Counted from the first letter of the stretch, positions 36,160-45,285 are shown. The stretch is 58,192 nucleotides of DNA from Pirellulales bacterium (GCA_036490175.1 DASXEJ010000127.1:1-58192); one strand, 5' to 3'. Numbers and translations: made by a program. Notes: a model not told the origin generated them from the sequence alone.

Positions 36160-36930
36160 ATGCTACGCGGCACGGCTCGTGAATGCGCGGCCGAGTTCCT
36201 CGGCACGCTGGTATTAGTTACCTTCGGTGTGGCTGTCGTAGCGCAAGTGGTTCTCAGCGAAAAGTCGCACGGCCAGTACCTGTCGATCAATCTTGGTTGG
36301 GGCCTGGCCGTGACCATGGGCGTGTTTATCGCCGGAGGAATTTCCGGCGCTCATTTGAATCCGGCCGTGACGCTGGCCGCGGCCATGTGCCAGGATTTTC
36401 CGTGGCGGAAAGTTTTGCCGTTCTGTGCCGCCCAGGTCGCGGGGGCATTTGTTGCGTCGGCGATTGTCTTCGCCGCGTATCACGAAGCACTGGTGGCCTT
36501 TGCCGGCACGACGCGCGACCAGGCGACGGCCGGGATCTGGGCCACCTATCCGCAGAGCTTTCTCACTCTTGGCGGCGGACTCATTGACCAGGTCGTCGGC
36601 ACCGCGCTGTTGGTCGCAGTGATCTTCGCCATTAGCGACAAACGGAATTTGAACCCCACGGCCGCCCAGGGCGCAATCGCCGTGGGGCTGCTGGTCCTGT
36701 TGATCGGCATGACGTTTGGCTTTAACGCCGGTTACGCCATTAACCCGGCACGCGATTTCGGGCCACGCTTGTTCACTTTCGTGGCAGGTTGGGGCGGCGA
36801 CGTCTTTCGCTGGGGCAACGGCTGGTGGTGGGTGCCGATCGTGGGCCCTCTCGTCGGCGGAGTTCTAGGAGGTTGGATCTACAACGTCTTCATAGGTCGC
36901 CGTCATCCGCCCTTATCGAGTGTGACTTGA
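36160..36930 (+). CDS. glpF: Glycerol uptake facilitator (aquaglyceroporin)
   Basis: A 256-residue MIP-family channel with six helices and two NPA half-helices: [11 protein letters not shown] and [11 protein letters not shown]. The Asp after the second NPAR is the mark of glycerol-conducting channels rather than water-only aquaporins. A periplasmic loop (about 105-135) and the [17 protein letters not shown] segment match GlpF length and topology. AGAGGGGG precedes the ATG. It lies between glpD and glpK and supplies glycerol by facilitated diffusion across the inner membrane. Confidence 0.95.
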   Translation: MLRGTARECAAEFLGTLVLVTFGVAVVAQVVLSEKSHGQYLSINLGWGLAVTMGVFIAGGISGAHLNPAVTLAAAMCQDFPWRKVLPFCAAQVAGAFVASAIVFAAYHEALVAFAGTTRDQATAGIWATYPQSFLTLGGGLIDQVVGTALLVAVIFAISDKRNLNPTAAQGAIAVGLLVLLIGMTFGFNAGYAINPARDFGPRLFTFVAGWGGDVFRWGNGWWWVPIVGPLVGGVLGGWIYNVFIGRRHPPLSSVT

Positions 36931-36997
36931 AGCGCGCGCCACGGTGTGCCAACGTCGACCTTTGCTGACCACTCGCGGAACTGCAACGAAACCTGAC

Positions 36998-38491
36998 ATG
37001 GAAAAATACGTACTGGCCCTCGATCAGGGCACAACCTCCAGCCGCGCCATTGTCTTCTCGCGAGTCGGTCGCGTCGTGGCCACCTCGCAAGAGGAGTTTG
37101 AGCAGATCTTGCCTAGCCCTGGCCATGTCGAGCACGATCCCGAGGCGATCTGGCAATCGCAACTCGATGTCGCCCGCGGGGCTTTAGCGGCCGCCGGATT
37201 GGGCCCGTCCGATATCGCGGCGCTCGGCATCACCAATCAGCGCGAAACGACGATCCTTTGGGAGCGCGCCACGGGCAAGCCCGTCACCAATGCCATCGTC
37301 TGGCAAAGCCGGATATCGGCCAGCATTTGCGATCGGCTGAAGGCCGAGGGCCTGGCGGACCTGTTTCGCGAGAAAACGGGACTTGTCGTCGACGCGTACT
37401 TTTCCGGCACGAAGATCAAGTATTTGCTGGATACGATCCACGGCTTGCGCCGTCGCGCCGAGGCCGGCGAAATCCTGTTCGGCACCGTCGATTCGTTTTT
37501 GATTTGGCGACTGACCGGCGGGCGCGTACACGCCACGGATGTGAGCAATGCCAGCCGCACCTTGATCTTTAATATTCACACCCTGCAATGGGACGACGAA
37601 CTACTGAAGATTCTCGACATTCCCCGCGCCATGTTGCCCGAAGTGCGCGCTTCGAGCGAGGTCTATGGCGAAACGAGCGCCGAATTATTCGGCGCACCGA
37701 TCACAATCGCTGGTGTTGCTGGCGATCAGCAGGCGGCCACCTTTGGGCAGGCATGCTTCGATCCAGGCACCGCCAAGAACACCTATGGCACAGGTTGCTT
37801 CATGCTGCTCAACACCGGCGAGCAGGCCGTGACGTCAAAACAAAACCTGCTGACCACGATCGGCTGGAGCGTCGGCGGCAAGATTACGTATTGCCTGGAG
37901 GGCTCGGTGTTCATCGCCGGGGCGGTGGTGCAATGGCTGCGGGATGGACTGGGAGTGATCGACGCTTCGAGCGACGTCGAATTGTTGGCACAGTCGGTGC
38001 CGGATTCGGACGGCGTTTATTTCGTGCCGGCGTTCGTCGGCTTGGGCGCGCCGTATTGGGACCCCTATGCACGCGGAATGATCATCGGGTTATCACGCGG
38101 CACCAAGGCGGCACACATTGCCCGCGCCGCGATCGAATCAATGGCCTTTCAATCGCGTGATCTGCTCGAAGCGATGCAAAAAGATGCCGGCATCGAACTC
38201 GCCGAACTCAAGGTTGATGGCGGGGCCAGCATGAACGACGGCCTGATGCAATTTCAGGCCGACATCCTGGGAGTCCGCGTACGGCGGCCGGTCGTCTCGG
38301 AAACGACGGCGCTGGGCGCCGCGTATTTGGCAGGCCTGGCTGTCGGCTTCTGGCACGATACGGCCGATATTGCCGGCAACTGGGCGTTAGCAAGAGAATT
38401 CGCGCCGCAGTTGGCAGTGACAGAGCGCGACCATCGCTACGCCCGTTGGCGTAAGGCCGTTGATCGGTCGCGAGACTGGCACGAACACTGA
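36998..38491 (+). CDS. glpK: Glycerol kinase
   Basis: A 497-residue FGGY-family kinase that phosphorylates glycerol to sn-glycerol 3-phosphate, trapping it in the cell. Visible motifs are [12 protein letters not shown] at the N-terminus, [16 protein letters not shown] for glycerol binding, [14 protein letters not shown], the phosphate-binding [11 protein letters not shown], and [20 protein letters not shown] near the C-terminus. The length is normal. The ATG at 36998 begins the conserved sequence, and a frame from 36944 adds 18 unlikely residues. It completes the glpD-glpF-glpK set on one strand. Confidence 0.97.
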   Translation: MEKYVLALDQGTTSSRAIVFSRVGRVVATSQEEFEQILPSPGHVEHDPEAIWQSQLDVARGALAAAGLGPSDIAALGITNQRETTILWERATGKPVTNAIVWQSRISASICDRLKAEGLADLFREKTGLVVDAYFSGTKIKYLLDTIHGLRRRAEAGEILFGTVDSFLIWRLTGGRVHATDVSNASRTLIFNIHTLQWDDELLKILDIPRAMLPEVRASSEVYGETSAELFGAPITIAGVAGDQQAATFGQACFDPGTAKNTYGTGCFMLLNTGEQAVTSKQNLLTTIGWSVGGKITYCLEGSVFIAGAVVQWLRDGLGVIDASSDVELLAQSVPDSDGVYFVPAFVGLGAPYWDPYARGMIIGLSRGTKAAHIARAAIESMAFQSRDLLEAMQKDAGIELAELKVDGGASMNDGLMQFQADILGVRVRRPVVSETTALGAAYLAGLAVGFWHDTADIAGNWALAREFAPQLAVTERDHRYARWRKAVDRSRDWHEH

Positions 38492-38538
38492 TTGATCGTG
38501 CCGCGACAAACGGTTGCGTGCTGATTCGACCGGGTACT

Positions 38539-39576
38539 TTATTTTCGCGCTTGCAAGGCTTCGGTCGTGTAGCGCTTCGGGTTTTGCATGAAGGTCTGCA
38601 GCGATTGCTCGCTGGTAAAGAGGTACACGCGTTCCCCGTACGACACGCCGAACATGCGGGTGCCGGGAATTGATTGACCGTTATCGAGCGCCAGGACCGG
38701 ATCGTCGCCCGACATTACGGGGCTGTAGCGATCAGGATTGGCAGCGAACTTTTGCTGCTCGGCAGGCCCGGCGAATAGATACGTTCGCCCACGATGTTGC
38801 ATTCCCCAGCGCGCGTCACCGGGTGCCCAGACCTGCTTTTCGCACAACGAAACCGGGCAGTAACCTTCTAGCCCTAGCGGCGCGTTGCCGGGGGGAATTT
38901 GTGGCAACGCCAATTGCGGCCCGGAAAGACCTCCGCCTGGCGCGCCGCCTTGCGGTGGCAAGACAGGACCGCCATTCGTAACGGGCGCGGATGGTACGAC
39001 AGCATTGGGTGCTACGGGCGTTGCTGCGTTCGCCGCCTGCTGGTTGTAGTAATTTGCGTAACGGCCGTCCCCTGGCGGCGCGACGGAACCTCCGGCCAAC
39101 TGCGCCGCTGCTGCGATGGGTTGTCCGGCCGTCAGCGTAGCCGCTGGTGGTCCGGTACGTCGCGCTAGATTCGCGACACGGAGCAGCGAGCCCACATACT
39201 CGGGGCCCGAAAGTGGGCTTTGTACTCGTTCAATGACCTTGCCTTGGGGTGTCAAAATAACGTCGGTGGGAATCGACTGGACTGCGTATTGCCGGGCCGT
39301 GGCTGGAAACGAGTCGTAGTCGAGTTTTACGCCCACAAAATTCGGCTTCAGCTCGGTGCCGAAGCCCGGCTTACTGAATACCTCGCGTTCCAGTTGCTGG
39401 CATGGTTGGCACCAAGAGGCCCCGAAATGGACAAGCACGAGTCTATTTGTTCTCGCTGCCAGCTGCTTGGCCGCTTCCAGATCGGTTTCCCACGAAAAGC
39501 CTTCTGCCGCATAGCAGGGCGAACAGATGACCAGAGCCAACATGACTGGCTGCCAGCACCAACGAACCGCTTGCAT
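38539..39576 (-). CDS. Secreted thioredoxin-like protein with two YHS-like modules
   Basis: A 345-residue exported protein. Residues 1-24 are a signal peptide. About 28-135 is a thioredoxin domain of the DUF255/thioredoxin-7 type with GASWCQPC (Cys56, Cys59) and the cis-Pro in QSIPTDV. About 150-255 is a Pro/Ala/Gly-rich linker. The C-terminus has two YHS-like repeats: GYCPVSLCEKQVWAPGDAR with YLFAGPAEQQKFAANPDRY, then SIPGTRMFGVSYGERVYLFT ending in FMQNPKRYT. YHS modules bind metals in some proteins. A periplasmic thiol-redox or metal-handling role is inferred. GAGAGG precedes the ATG at 39576; longer starts are discarded. It converges with glpK. Confidence 0.8.
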   Translation of the reverse strand: MQAVRWCWQPVMLALVICSPCYAAEGFSWETDLEAAKQLAARTNRLVLVHFGASWCQPCQQLEREVFSKPGFGTELKPNFVGVKLDYDSFPATARQYAVQSIPTDVILTPQGKVIERVQSPLSGPEYVGSLLRVANLARRTGPPAATLTAGQPIAAAAQLAGGSVAPPGDGRYANYYNQQAANAATPVAPNAVVPSAPVTNGGPVLPPQGGAPGGGLSGPQLALPQIPPGNAPLGLEGYCPVSLCEKQVWAPGDARWGMQHRGRTYLFAGPAEQQKFAANPDRYSPVMSGDDPVLALDNGQSIPGTRMFGVSYGERVYLFTSEQSLQTFMQNPKRYTTEALQARK

Positions 39577-39820
39577 GGCCCAAATCCTCTCAGGCAAATT
39601 GCCGTCCGCCAACCCAATGTGCGGCTTGCCAGTTGTTATCGGCAAGAGGGGGCTTTTGAACTGTACAAAATAAAGTGGATGCATGGGTTTGGCCGATTAT
39701 CAGGAATAATCCAGGACCGAACGTGATGGAGCCATCCTGGCGGTGGCCGGTTGCTCTTCGGAGGCCGTCCAGGCCAGGCCGCCAGGATGTCTGCGGCGTG
39801 CAGATTTCGGACGAGATCGC
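39577..39820. other. Intergenic region upstream of the rho promoter
   Basis: This stretch lies between divergent genes. No coding frame with reasonable composition is seen. It probably includes the promoter of the thioredoxin-YHS gene, though no clear boxes are found. Confidence 0.35.
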
Positions 39821-39848
39821 TTGACATAACGGCGGGCTTGGCTAAGAT
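39821..39848 (+). promoter_or_regulatory. Sigma-70-type promoter of rho
   Basis: A perfect TTGACA at 39821-39826 and TAAGAT at 39843-39848 are spaced by 16 bases. Transcription should start near 39855, leaving a leader of about 465 bases before the rho ATG. Confidence 0.7.
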
Positions 39849-39854
39849 TGCGTT

Positions 39855-40321
39855 AGTTTAGGAAGCCGCCTGACATGCAGGCGCTTTTGGCCCCGCGAGC
39901 CGTTTGTGTCGCGGATCGCCCTCCCCGTGCAAAACGTTTTTTGGTCACGGGAAGTGCGAATTGGGCCTTTTGAATCGAGGCCGTCCAGTTTCCCAGTCCG
40001 GGGTTTCCGTCTGGTGAGTTGGGCGCTTCTTCGACAGGCCATCGGTTGATGAGTTTCTGGCGCTCGCTTTGCACGCGCTTGGCCTAAGTGCACCCGGTGT
40101 TACTTCGTGCATGGCCGCAGAGCGACTTGCCGCGTTGGTTACACGATTTTCGTCCTGGAGACGGAAATTGACTTCTGGGTAAGGGTCGACGGACGAAAGC
40201 CCCGCCGGTCCATTCTGTGAGTTTGGTGTCGGAACCAAACATGCTGCTCAACGTACGCGCCTTATCGAATAGATCGAACGAATTTCTGCGCGCGTTTGTG
40301 AGTCCCTTTCTTGGGTGAGAC
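39855..40321 (+). promoter_or_regulatory. Long untranslated leader of rho (putative autoregulatory leader)
   Basis: About 465 transcribed bases precede rho. Small hairpins are seen early: CCGCGA (39893-39898) with TCGCGG (39909-39914), and CCCGTG (39924-39929) with CACGGG (39946-39951), the latter with a T6 run in its loop. The later part is pyrimidine-rich. Rho is known to repress its own gene by early termination in other bacteria, so this leader is a candidate rut-containing attenuator (inference). Confidence 0.5.
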
Positions 40322-41635
40322 ATGACAAAAAAGAAGCGCGGCCGTGGTCGAGGTCGACCCGGTGGTGGTGGTGGCGGAGGAGGCGGCGGCGGAGGGGGTG
40401 GACACTTCCACGGTAACGGGCAGCGCGGTCGCGGAGGGCATCGCCCCCGGCCTGTCGGCGGGGATCGCCCGTATTACCCGCAGCCGGAACAGCCGGACAA
40501 TGGCGAGCCCATTCCCTTGGAGCCTGCCAGCGGGGTGCTGGAACTGCATCCTAATGGGTACGGTTTCCTGCGCGATCCCAACAACAACTACTCACGCGAG
40601 CGCACCGATCCTTTCGTGCCGGGCACGATGATCGACAAATATCGCCTTCGCGAGGGGGTGTTGGTCAACGGCATGGTGCAGCACAGCCGCAAGCAAGAAG
40701 GGCCGCGGCTGAAGGAAATCATCGACATCGATGGTTGCAAACCAGAGGACTATCCTCTGGTGAAGAGCTTCGATTCCTTGACGCCGATCAATCCGGAATC
40801 GTGGCTTCGGCTCGAGACAGGGCCACAGCCGCTGAGCCCGCGTGTGATGGATCTTTTGACACCGCTGGGAAAGGGGCAACGGGCCCTGATTGTCGCCCCG
40901 CCCCGCACTGGCAAGACGATTCTCCTGCAGCAGATCAGCCAGGCCATCTCGGCGAATTATCCCGAGGTCAAGCTATTCGTCCTGCTGGTCGACGAGCGCC
41001 CGGAAGAAGTCACCGACATGCGCCGCAGCGTCAAGGGCGAGGTCATTGCCAGCAGCCTTGATCGCGACGTAGAAAGCCATGTTCGCCTGTCGCAGCTCGT
41101 TGTCGAGCGCTGCAAGCGGTTGGTGGAAATGGGGCAGGACGTGTTCTTGCTGATGGATTCCATCACCCGCATGGCTCGGGCTTTCAACAAATGGGTCGGC
41201 AACACGGGCCGTACCATGTCGGGTGGCGTTGACATCAAGGCGCTCGATATCCCCAAGAAGCTGTTCGCCACAGCGCGGCTGTTCGAAGAAGGAGGGTCAT
41301 TGACGATCGTCGCCACAGCCCTGGTCGATACAGGCAGCCGGATGGACGAGCTGATTTTCCAGGAGTTCAAGGGGACCGGCAACATGGAGCTGGTGCTCGA
41401 TCGTAAGTTGGCGGATCGCCGCGTCTGGCCATCGATCGACATCTCGCAATCGGGTACCCGACGCGAGGAGAAATTGCTCGACGCCGATACGCTGCACGCC
41501 GTCACGATGCTCCGCCGTACTTTATCGAGCATGCATCATGTCGACGCCATGGAGCAGCTCACCAAGCAACTCGGCAAGTTCAAGTCGAACAAGGACTTTA
41601 TCGCCTTGATCGCTGGCTCGCGGGTTGCTGACTAA
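40322..41635 (+). CDS. rho: Transcription termination factor Rho, glycine-rich N-terminus
   Basis: A 437-residue hexameric RNA-dependent ATPase that ends transcription. The N-terminus is an arginine/glycine-rich disordered region (MTKKKRGRGRGRP) followed by an uninterrupted run of 14 glycines and then a His/Asn/Pro-rich stretch to about residue 60. The cold-shock RNA-binding domain follows (ASGVLELHPNGYGFLRDP). The ATPase domain has Walker A PPRTGKT, the Q-loop/secondary site near DERPEEVTDMRR, Walker B VFLLMDSITRMARA and the R-loop SGGVDIKALDIPKK. The N-terminal helix bundle common in Rho is replaced by the disordered segment. It has its own promoter and leader. Confidence 0.96.
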   Translation: MTKKKRGRGRGRPGGGGGGGGGGGGGGHFHGNGQRGRGGHRPRPVGGDRPYYPQPEQPDNGEPIPLEPASGVLELHPNGYGFLRDPNNNYSRERTDPFVPGTMIDKYRLREGVLVNGMVQHSRKQEGPRLKEIIDIDGCKPEDYPLVKSFDSLTPINPESWLRLETGPQPLSPRVMDLLTPLGKGQRALIVAPPRTGKTILLQQISQAISANYPEVKLFVLLVDERPEEVTDMRRSVKGEVIASSLDRDVESHVRLSQLVVERCKRLVEMGQDVFLLMDSITRMARAFNKWVGNTGRTMSGGVDIKALDIPKKLFATARLFEEGGSLTIVATALVDTGSRMDELIFQEFKGTGNMELVLDRKLADRRVWPSIDISQSGTRREEKLLDADTLHAVTMLRRTLSSMHHVDAMEQLTKQLGKFKSNKDFIALIAGSRVAD

Positions 41636-41863
41636 CGCGGCGCCTGCACCGGCCGATAGCATGCGTTGCCGTCAGCGTCGCCTTGGGCCTGAGTGAGTTG
41701 CGTAAACTGCGCTGTCTCGCGCGGGTTGCACGCGCGGTGCCCTGCGCATCGACTACCCTTCAAGTGCGGTTGCCGTGCCCGGACCGTATTGCTAAAAGCG
41801 ACACTTGCGTCGCTCATGGCATGACGCCTTTCGAGGTGTCGATCTAATGGCCGGAAGGGTCTG

Positions 41864-43198
41864 ATGGCTGACGGTTTGCAAGCTGCTACGCCGGGCAATG
41901 TTCACAGGGTAAAAGGGTCCGCAATTTCTCCTGCTGCTAACCACGAGCCCCCCGTGGTTCGTCAGGGTGCAGGAGCTGGCCTGGAAACTGCCCGACGATT
42001 ACGTCCCGCGCATTTGCTCCCCCGGCTCGGTCTGACTGTCTTGTCGTTCGCGGTGGTGTTGGCCGTTTTGGAAGGCGCCACACGCCTTTTCTCGCACGTA
42101 GTGCCGCCGCTGATCTGCAACGATCCCGTGGTAGGCACGCGCTACCTGCCCGATTTCAGCGGATGGGTTTACGTGCCGGAGTGCGATCGCGACGTTTTGT
42201 TGAGCTTCAATCATGACGGACTGCGCGGCCCCGACTTTGCTGTGGAAAAATCGCCCGGCGTATACCGCGTGGCCGTCGTCGGGGACTCGATGATCGCGGC
42301 CGTCGCTACCGATGAAGACAAAACACTCGTGCGACAATTGGAAAAACGCCTCAATGCAAATCCCGCGGGGACTCGCTACGAGGTTATGAACTTCGGTATC
42401 TCTGGGTCGAGCACGGGCCAAGAGTTGGTTCTGTATCACGAAATCGTCCGCAAATATCGCCCGGATATCGTCGTGTGCGCTTTTTGTGTTGCGAACGATC
42501 TGGGGGACAACTGCACGGGCCTGACCAGCAACCGTGGTCGCATCTATTTCGACGTCGACGACGAGGGCCGGTTGGAACCGCTGCCATTTTCGCCAGGTCG
42601 GGCTCGGCTGACATCGTGGCTCAATCGCTATAGCCGATTCTATGTGTGGCAAAAAAGCGCCACGCAACTCGCGATTAACGCGGTTCGTACCGGCGCCTTG
42701 GCAATGGCCGCCAAGGTGGGGCACGACGTAGCGCCTTTGGAATCGGGCGGCCTGGGCATTTTTTGCACCGCACCAGGCGACACGCTGAACCACGCCTGGC
42801 TGATCACCGACAAGTTGGTTGAGAGGATGTCACACGAAGTGCATGACGATGGGGCCGAGTTTTATTTGGCTGTGCTGCCGGCCGGCTGGCAGGTCTGCGA
42901 CGACATCTGGACACGCACCATAGAGAATGCCGGCGGAGCGCCGATGAGCATCGCCTACCCCGATGAAAAGCTGAGCGAAATCGGCACGCGAGCCCAGGCC
43001 GAGGTCGTGCTCATGACCGACATGTTCCGCGCGGCCGCGCCTCACCACGCGATCGATTACGAGGACGAACTGCTGCATTACGATGGTCTAGGGCATTTCA
43101 ACGATCGCGGCAACGATGTCGCCGCCGCCGCCATCTATCAGGCCATCGCAGGCCGAGGCGAGCGTGTCACTAAAACAGCGAGTGTCCCCGCTAGGTAA
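41864..43198 (+). CDS. Membrane-anchored SGNH-hydrolase-like protein
   Basis: A 444-residue protein. Residues 53-75 are one membrane helix (LGLTVLSFAVVLAVLEGATR). The domain outside is SGNH/GDSL-like: block I is VAVVGDSMIAA with Ser142, block II is NFGISGSSTGQELV, block III is FCVANDLGDN, and block V is HYDGLGHFNDRG with the Asp-His pair. Members are esterases, acyltransferases or deacetylases acting on polysaccharides or lipids. The N-terminal 50 residues are cytoplasmic and low in structure. GGAAGG precedes the ATG at 41864. No polysaccharide cluster is adjacent, so the substrate is open. Confidence 0.8.
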   Translation: MADGLQAATPGNVHRVKGSAISPAANHEPPVVRQGAGAGLETARRLRPAHLLPRLGLTVLSFAVVLAVLEGATRLFSHVVPPLICNDPVVGTRYLPDFSGWVYVPECDRDVLLSFNHDGLRGPDFAVEKSPGVYRVAVVGDSMIAAVATDEDKTLVRQLEKRLNANPAGTRYEVMNFGISGSSTGQELVLYHEIVRKYRPDIVVCAFCVANDLGDNCTGLTSNRGRIYFDVDDEGRLEPLPFSPGRARLTSWLNRYSRFYVWQKSATQLAINAVRTGALAMAAKVGHDVAPLESGGLGIFCTAPGDTLNHAWLITDKLVERMSHEVHDDGAEFYLAVLPAGWQVCDDIWTRTIENAGGAPMSIAYPDEKLSEIGTRAQAEVVLMTDMFRAAAPHHAIDYEDELLHYDGLGHFNDRGNDVAAAAIYQAIAGRGERVTKTASVPAR

Positions 43199-43356
43199 TG
43201 CTCAGGCAAGACCTTCTCCGTTTTAGGGACGAATCCCAGGCGCTATCTTTCGCGCGCTGTTGTCGACGCACAAAGAGCCGCCGCGCAGGGGCTGGTCTGC
43301 GCGACGGCGATGGGGCCAGACGTGGGATCGCTGGCTCCCAATGCAAGTAGAAAAAA

Positions 43357-43389
43357 GGCCGCCAGGAACGGACTAGGGTCCTGACGGCC
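43357..43389 (-). terminator. Rho-independent terminator for the response regulator
   Basis: On the minus strand GGCCGTCAGGA pairs with TCCTGGCGGCC (one mismatch), followed by T6 (43351-43356). It lies about 110 bases after the response-regulator stop. Confidence 0.8.
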
Positions 43390-43501
43390 ACCAGCGGCTG
43401 TCAGCAGTGTCGGTGCTGACGAAAAAACTATAGGGGTGCTGCACGGCCAGGTTCAAGTTGTGGGCGAAAGTTGTGCGCCTTGGTCAGTCCGCGTTCGACA
43501 G

Positions 43502-43888
43502 CTAGCGTTTGTATCGTTTGAGAAAATCGAGCACTTCGGGGAACCGCGCCGTCTTGACGATGAACCCTTCAAAGCCGCTGGCAATAGCTTGCCGCCGGCA
43601 TGCCTCGTCGCCGCGGCCAGTAAACGCGCAGACCGGATGGTAGGGCATCGCCGGATCATCGCGCATACGTCGCACCAGCGTGAAGCCATCCATGCCAGGC
43701 ATGTCGAGGTCGCACACGATCACGTCCAAGGGCAGTTTTCGCGCCAGTTCCATCGCGCGTTCGCCATCATTCGCGACCACCGCACTCTGCCCGCAGACCG
43801 TAAAGGCCTTTTGCAGAACGGTCGTCAGATCGCGGTTGTCGTCGACGATAAGAATTCGCAATCGCTGTTGTGGAGATGAGGTGACCAT
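43502..43888 (-). CDS. Single-domain response regulator (CheY-like receiver)
   Basis: A 128-residue protein that is nearly all receiver domain. It has the acidic pair Asp16-Asp17 in ILIVDDNRD, phospho-acceptor Asp60 in VCDLDMPGMDG, Thr90 in CAFTGRG and Lys112 in FIVKTA. It has no output domain, so it acts by binding a partner or as a phosphorelay intermediate. No histidine kinase is adjacent. The start is the ATG at 43888, and the terminator at 43357-43389 makes it a monocistronic unit. Confidence 0.92.
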   Translation of the reverse strand: MVTSSPQQRLRILIVDDNRDLTTVLQKAFTVCGQSAVVANDGERAMELARKLPLDVIVCDLDMPGMDGFTLVRRMRDDPAMPYHPVCAFTGRGDEACRRQAIASGFEGFIVKTARFPEVLDFLKRYKR

Positions 43889-44310
43889 CGGCTTTCTCTT
43901 CCTTGTTGCGGTCTCCTGTGCGTCATGCCCCGCCTCATTCCAAGGGGGCTCGCGAACAGGTCAGAGCAGCTTAGGAGCAAACGATGCGCCAAAAATAGCA
44001 CCGCACGCGCTGCCCGATCCTAAGGACTGCCTCGCGTCGATTTCGCCACGTTCAACCGTGGCATTTATGCCGATTGCCCAGGTTTAACCGCCCCGAGGGC
44101 ACGAGTTGCCCGGGATCCGTTCGAAGATCGAACGCGGCCAGGTGGTCGGAAAACCATCGGACAGGAAAATGCCGGGTCACTAACTCAAGGGATCGCGACC
44201 TTGCCACCGGTACGTCCTGGTGATAGGGAACGAGCCAGGTTGGCAGGCAGTTTTCCGCAACCGTAAGAGAAATTCGACCGGCGGAATTCTTTTAGCCGGA
44301 CCTTGAAAAA
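43889..44310. other. Intergenic region, 422 bp
   Basis: No gene is seen. The sequence is GC-rich with short open frames of random look. It contains the region upstream of the response regulator and the run AAAAA at 44306-44310 that forms the T-run after the tRNA-like element on the minus strand. Confidence 0.4.
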
Positions 44311-44374
44311 TGGAGGCGGCAGGAATTGCACCTGCATCATCGGTGAACCGATGCTCTCCTTGAGCTACGCCCCC
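44311..44374 (-). tRNA. tRNA-like element, 64 nt, with reduced loops (possible tRNA pseudogene)
   Basis: On the minus strand this folds as a cloverleaf. The acceptor stem GGGGGCG/CGCCTCC has 7 bp with one G-U pair. TA fills positions 8-9. The D stem is GCTC/GAGC with a five-base loop AAGGA that keeps the GG pair. The anticodon-arm stem is ATCGG/CCGAT with only four loop bases, TTCA. The variable region is GAT, the T stem GCAGG/CCTGC with loop TGCAATT, and the discriminator is A. Base 26 is missing. A T5 run follows at once (44306-44310). All five stems pair fully, yet the anticodon loop is too short for normal decoding, so this is either a decayed tRNA (TTC-like) or a non-translating tRNA mimic. 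Confidence 0.55.
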
Positions 44375-44391
44375 CATGGGAAAAGTACAAT

Positions 44392-44422
44392 CATATAGTC
44401 TGAAAGCGGCGGCCCGAGTCAA
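44392..44422 (-). promoter_or_regulatory. Putative promoter of the tRNA-like element
   Basis: On the minus strand TTGACT (44417-44422) and TATATG (44392-44397) are spaced by 19 bases, about 17 bases before the element's 5' end. The -35 box matches 5 of 6; the spacing is long. Confidence 0.35.
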
Positions 44423-44597
44423 ACGGGCTTTTCTCGGCCGTGCAGGGTCGAGTGAGGTTCGACCTCCCCGCCACTGTGCGTGCCCCGACACGTACAGCGT
44501 TGGGACATAACCGATCACGTCGACTTTGCGTCTCTCGGGTATTGAAACCGCGTCAAGTGATCTCGCAACGTCATGCTTGTGCCTCATGGAGAACGTT

Positions 44598-44885
44598 TCA
44601 ATTGGTACGGACGATCGCGCGGCGACAACACGCCGGCGATAAAGCCGCTAGAAAGAGCCAGTGCCGCCGCCATGTTGATAGTTTTGAAATCCGCAACGAG
44701 CCAAGCTTGGTAGCCACTTTACCGAATTGCGTATTGGCATTCGTGCCAATGGATTGAATTGCCGTGATGCAGATCAATACGATCAGCGCCAACATGAGGG
44801 CGTATTCAACGGCCGCAGGGCCGTCTTCTGAAGCCAGAAATCGCCCGGCAGCCTTGAGAAATCGCGAGTTTCTTGCCGCAGACAT
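44598..44885 (-). CDS. flp: Flp-family type IVb pilin
   Basis: A 95-residue pilin. The prepilin site is ASEDGPAAVEYALMLALIVL: cleavage after Gly22 by a TadV-type peptidase would leave Glu at mature position 5 and Tyr at 6, followed by the hydrophobic helix. The core ends at about residue 62 (ANTQFGKVATKLG). The remaining 33 residues (SLRISKLSTWRRHWLFLAAL onward) are unusual for Flp, and another frame over the same bases reads a short hydrophobic peptide, so a small frameshift near the end is possible. No tad genes are in the window; planctomycetes often carry isolated flp genes. The start is the ATG at 44885. Confidence 0.8.
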   Translation of the reverse strand: MSAARNSRFLKAAGRFLASEDGPAAVEYALMLALIVLICITAIQSIGTNANTQFGKVATKLGSLRISKLSTWRRHWLFLAALSPACCRRAIVRTN

Positions 44886-45104
44886 GGCTCGACTCTTGGT
44901 TCACCGGGGTCAAGCGTTGGACGCTCCAAATGCCACCATCGTAAACGGAATCTGCACGTTGTTTCGCGCCGTGGCCTCGGACGTTCGCGCCTCGTATAGT
45001 GACCGCACGGCTAAAACCTATTTGACAGGCGGCCTTTGTCAAATCGCGGTCGGAGATTGCGCACGTTGGTCGGCCGGCGTTCGGCCGCAAGGCGCATGAA
45101 AAAA

Positions 45105-45133
45105 CCGCAAGCGCAAACGAATTTGCGCTGCGG
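45105..45133 (-). terminator. Minus-strand intrinsic terminator 1 upstream of flp
   Basis: On the minus strand CCGCAGCGCAAAT pairs with TTTGCGCTTGCGG (a short internal bulge), followed by T6 (45099-45104). Confidence 0.75.
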
Positions 45134-45254
45134 CTCTTGTGTGAAGGCGTGGGATCCATCCCTAGCATTGCTAGTATCGGTCCGCGCGGCCGGCGAACTT
45201 GATACATCCGGGCCAAAGCAAAAAAGGCGGGCCAGCGGCACGCGCAATAAAAAA

Positions 45255-45285
45255 GGCCGCAAGCGCCTTGGGGATCGCTGCGGCC
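45255..45285 (-). terminator. Minus-strand intrinsic terminator 2 upstream of flp
   Basis: On the minus strand GGCCGCAGCG pairs with CGCTTGCGGCC (one bulge), followed by T6 (45249-45254). It shares the CCGCAAGCGC/CGCTGCGG core with terminator 1, so the two may be copies. Confidence 0.75.
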
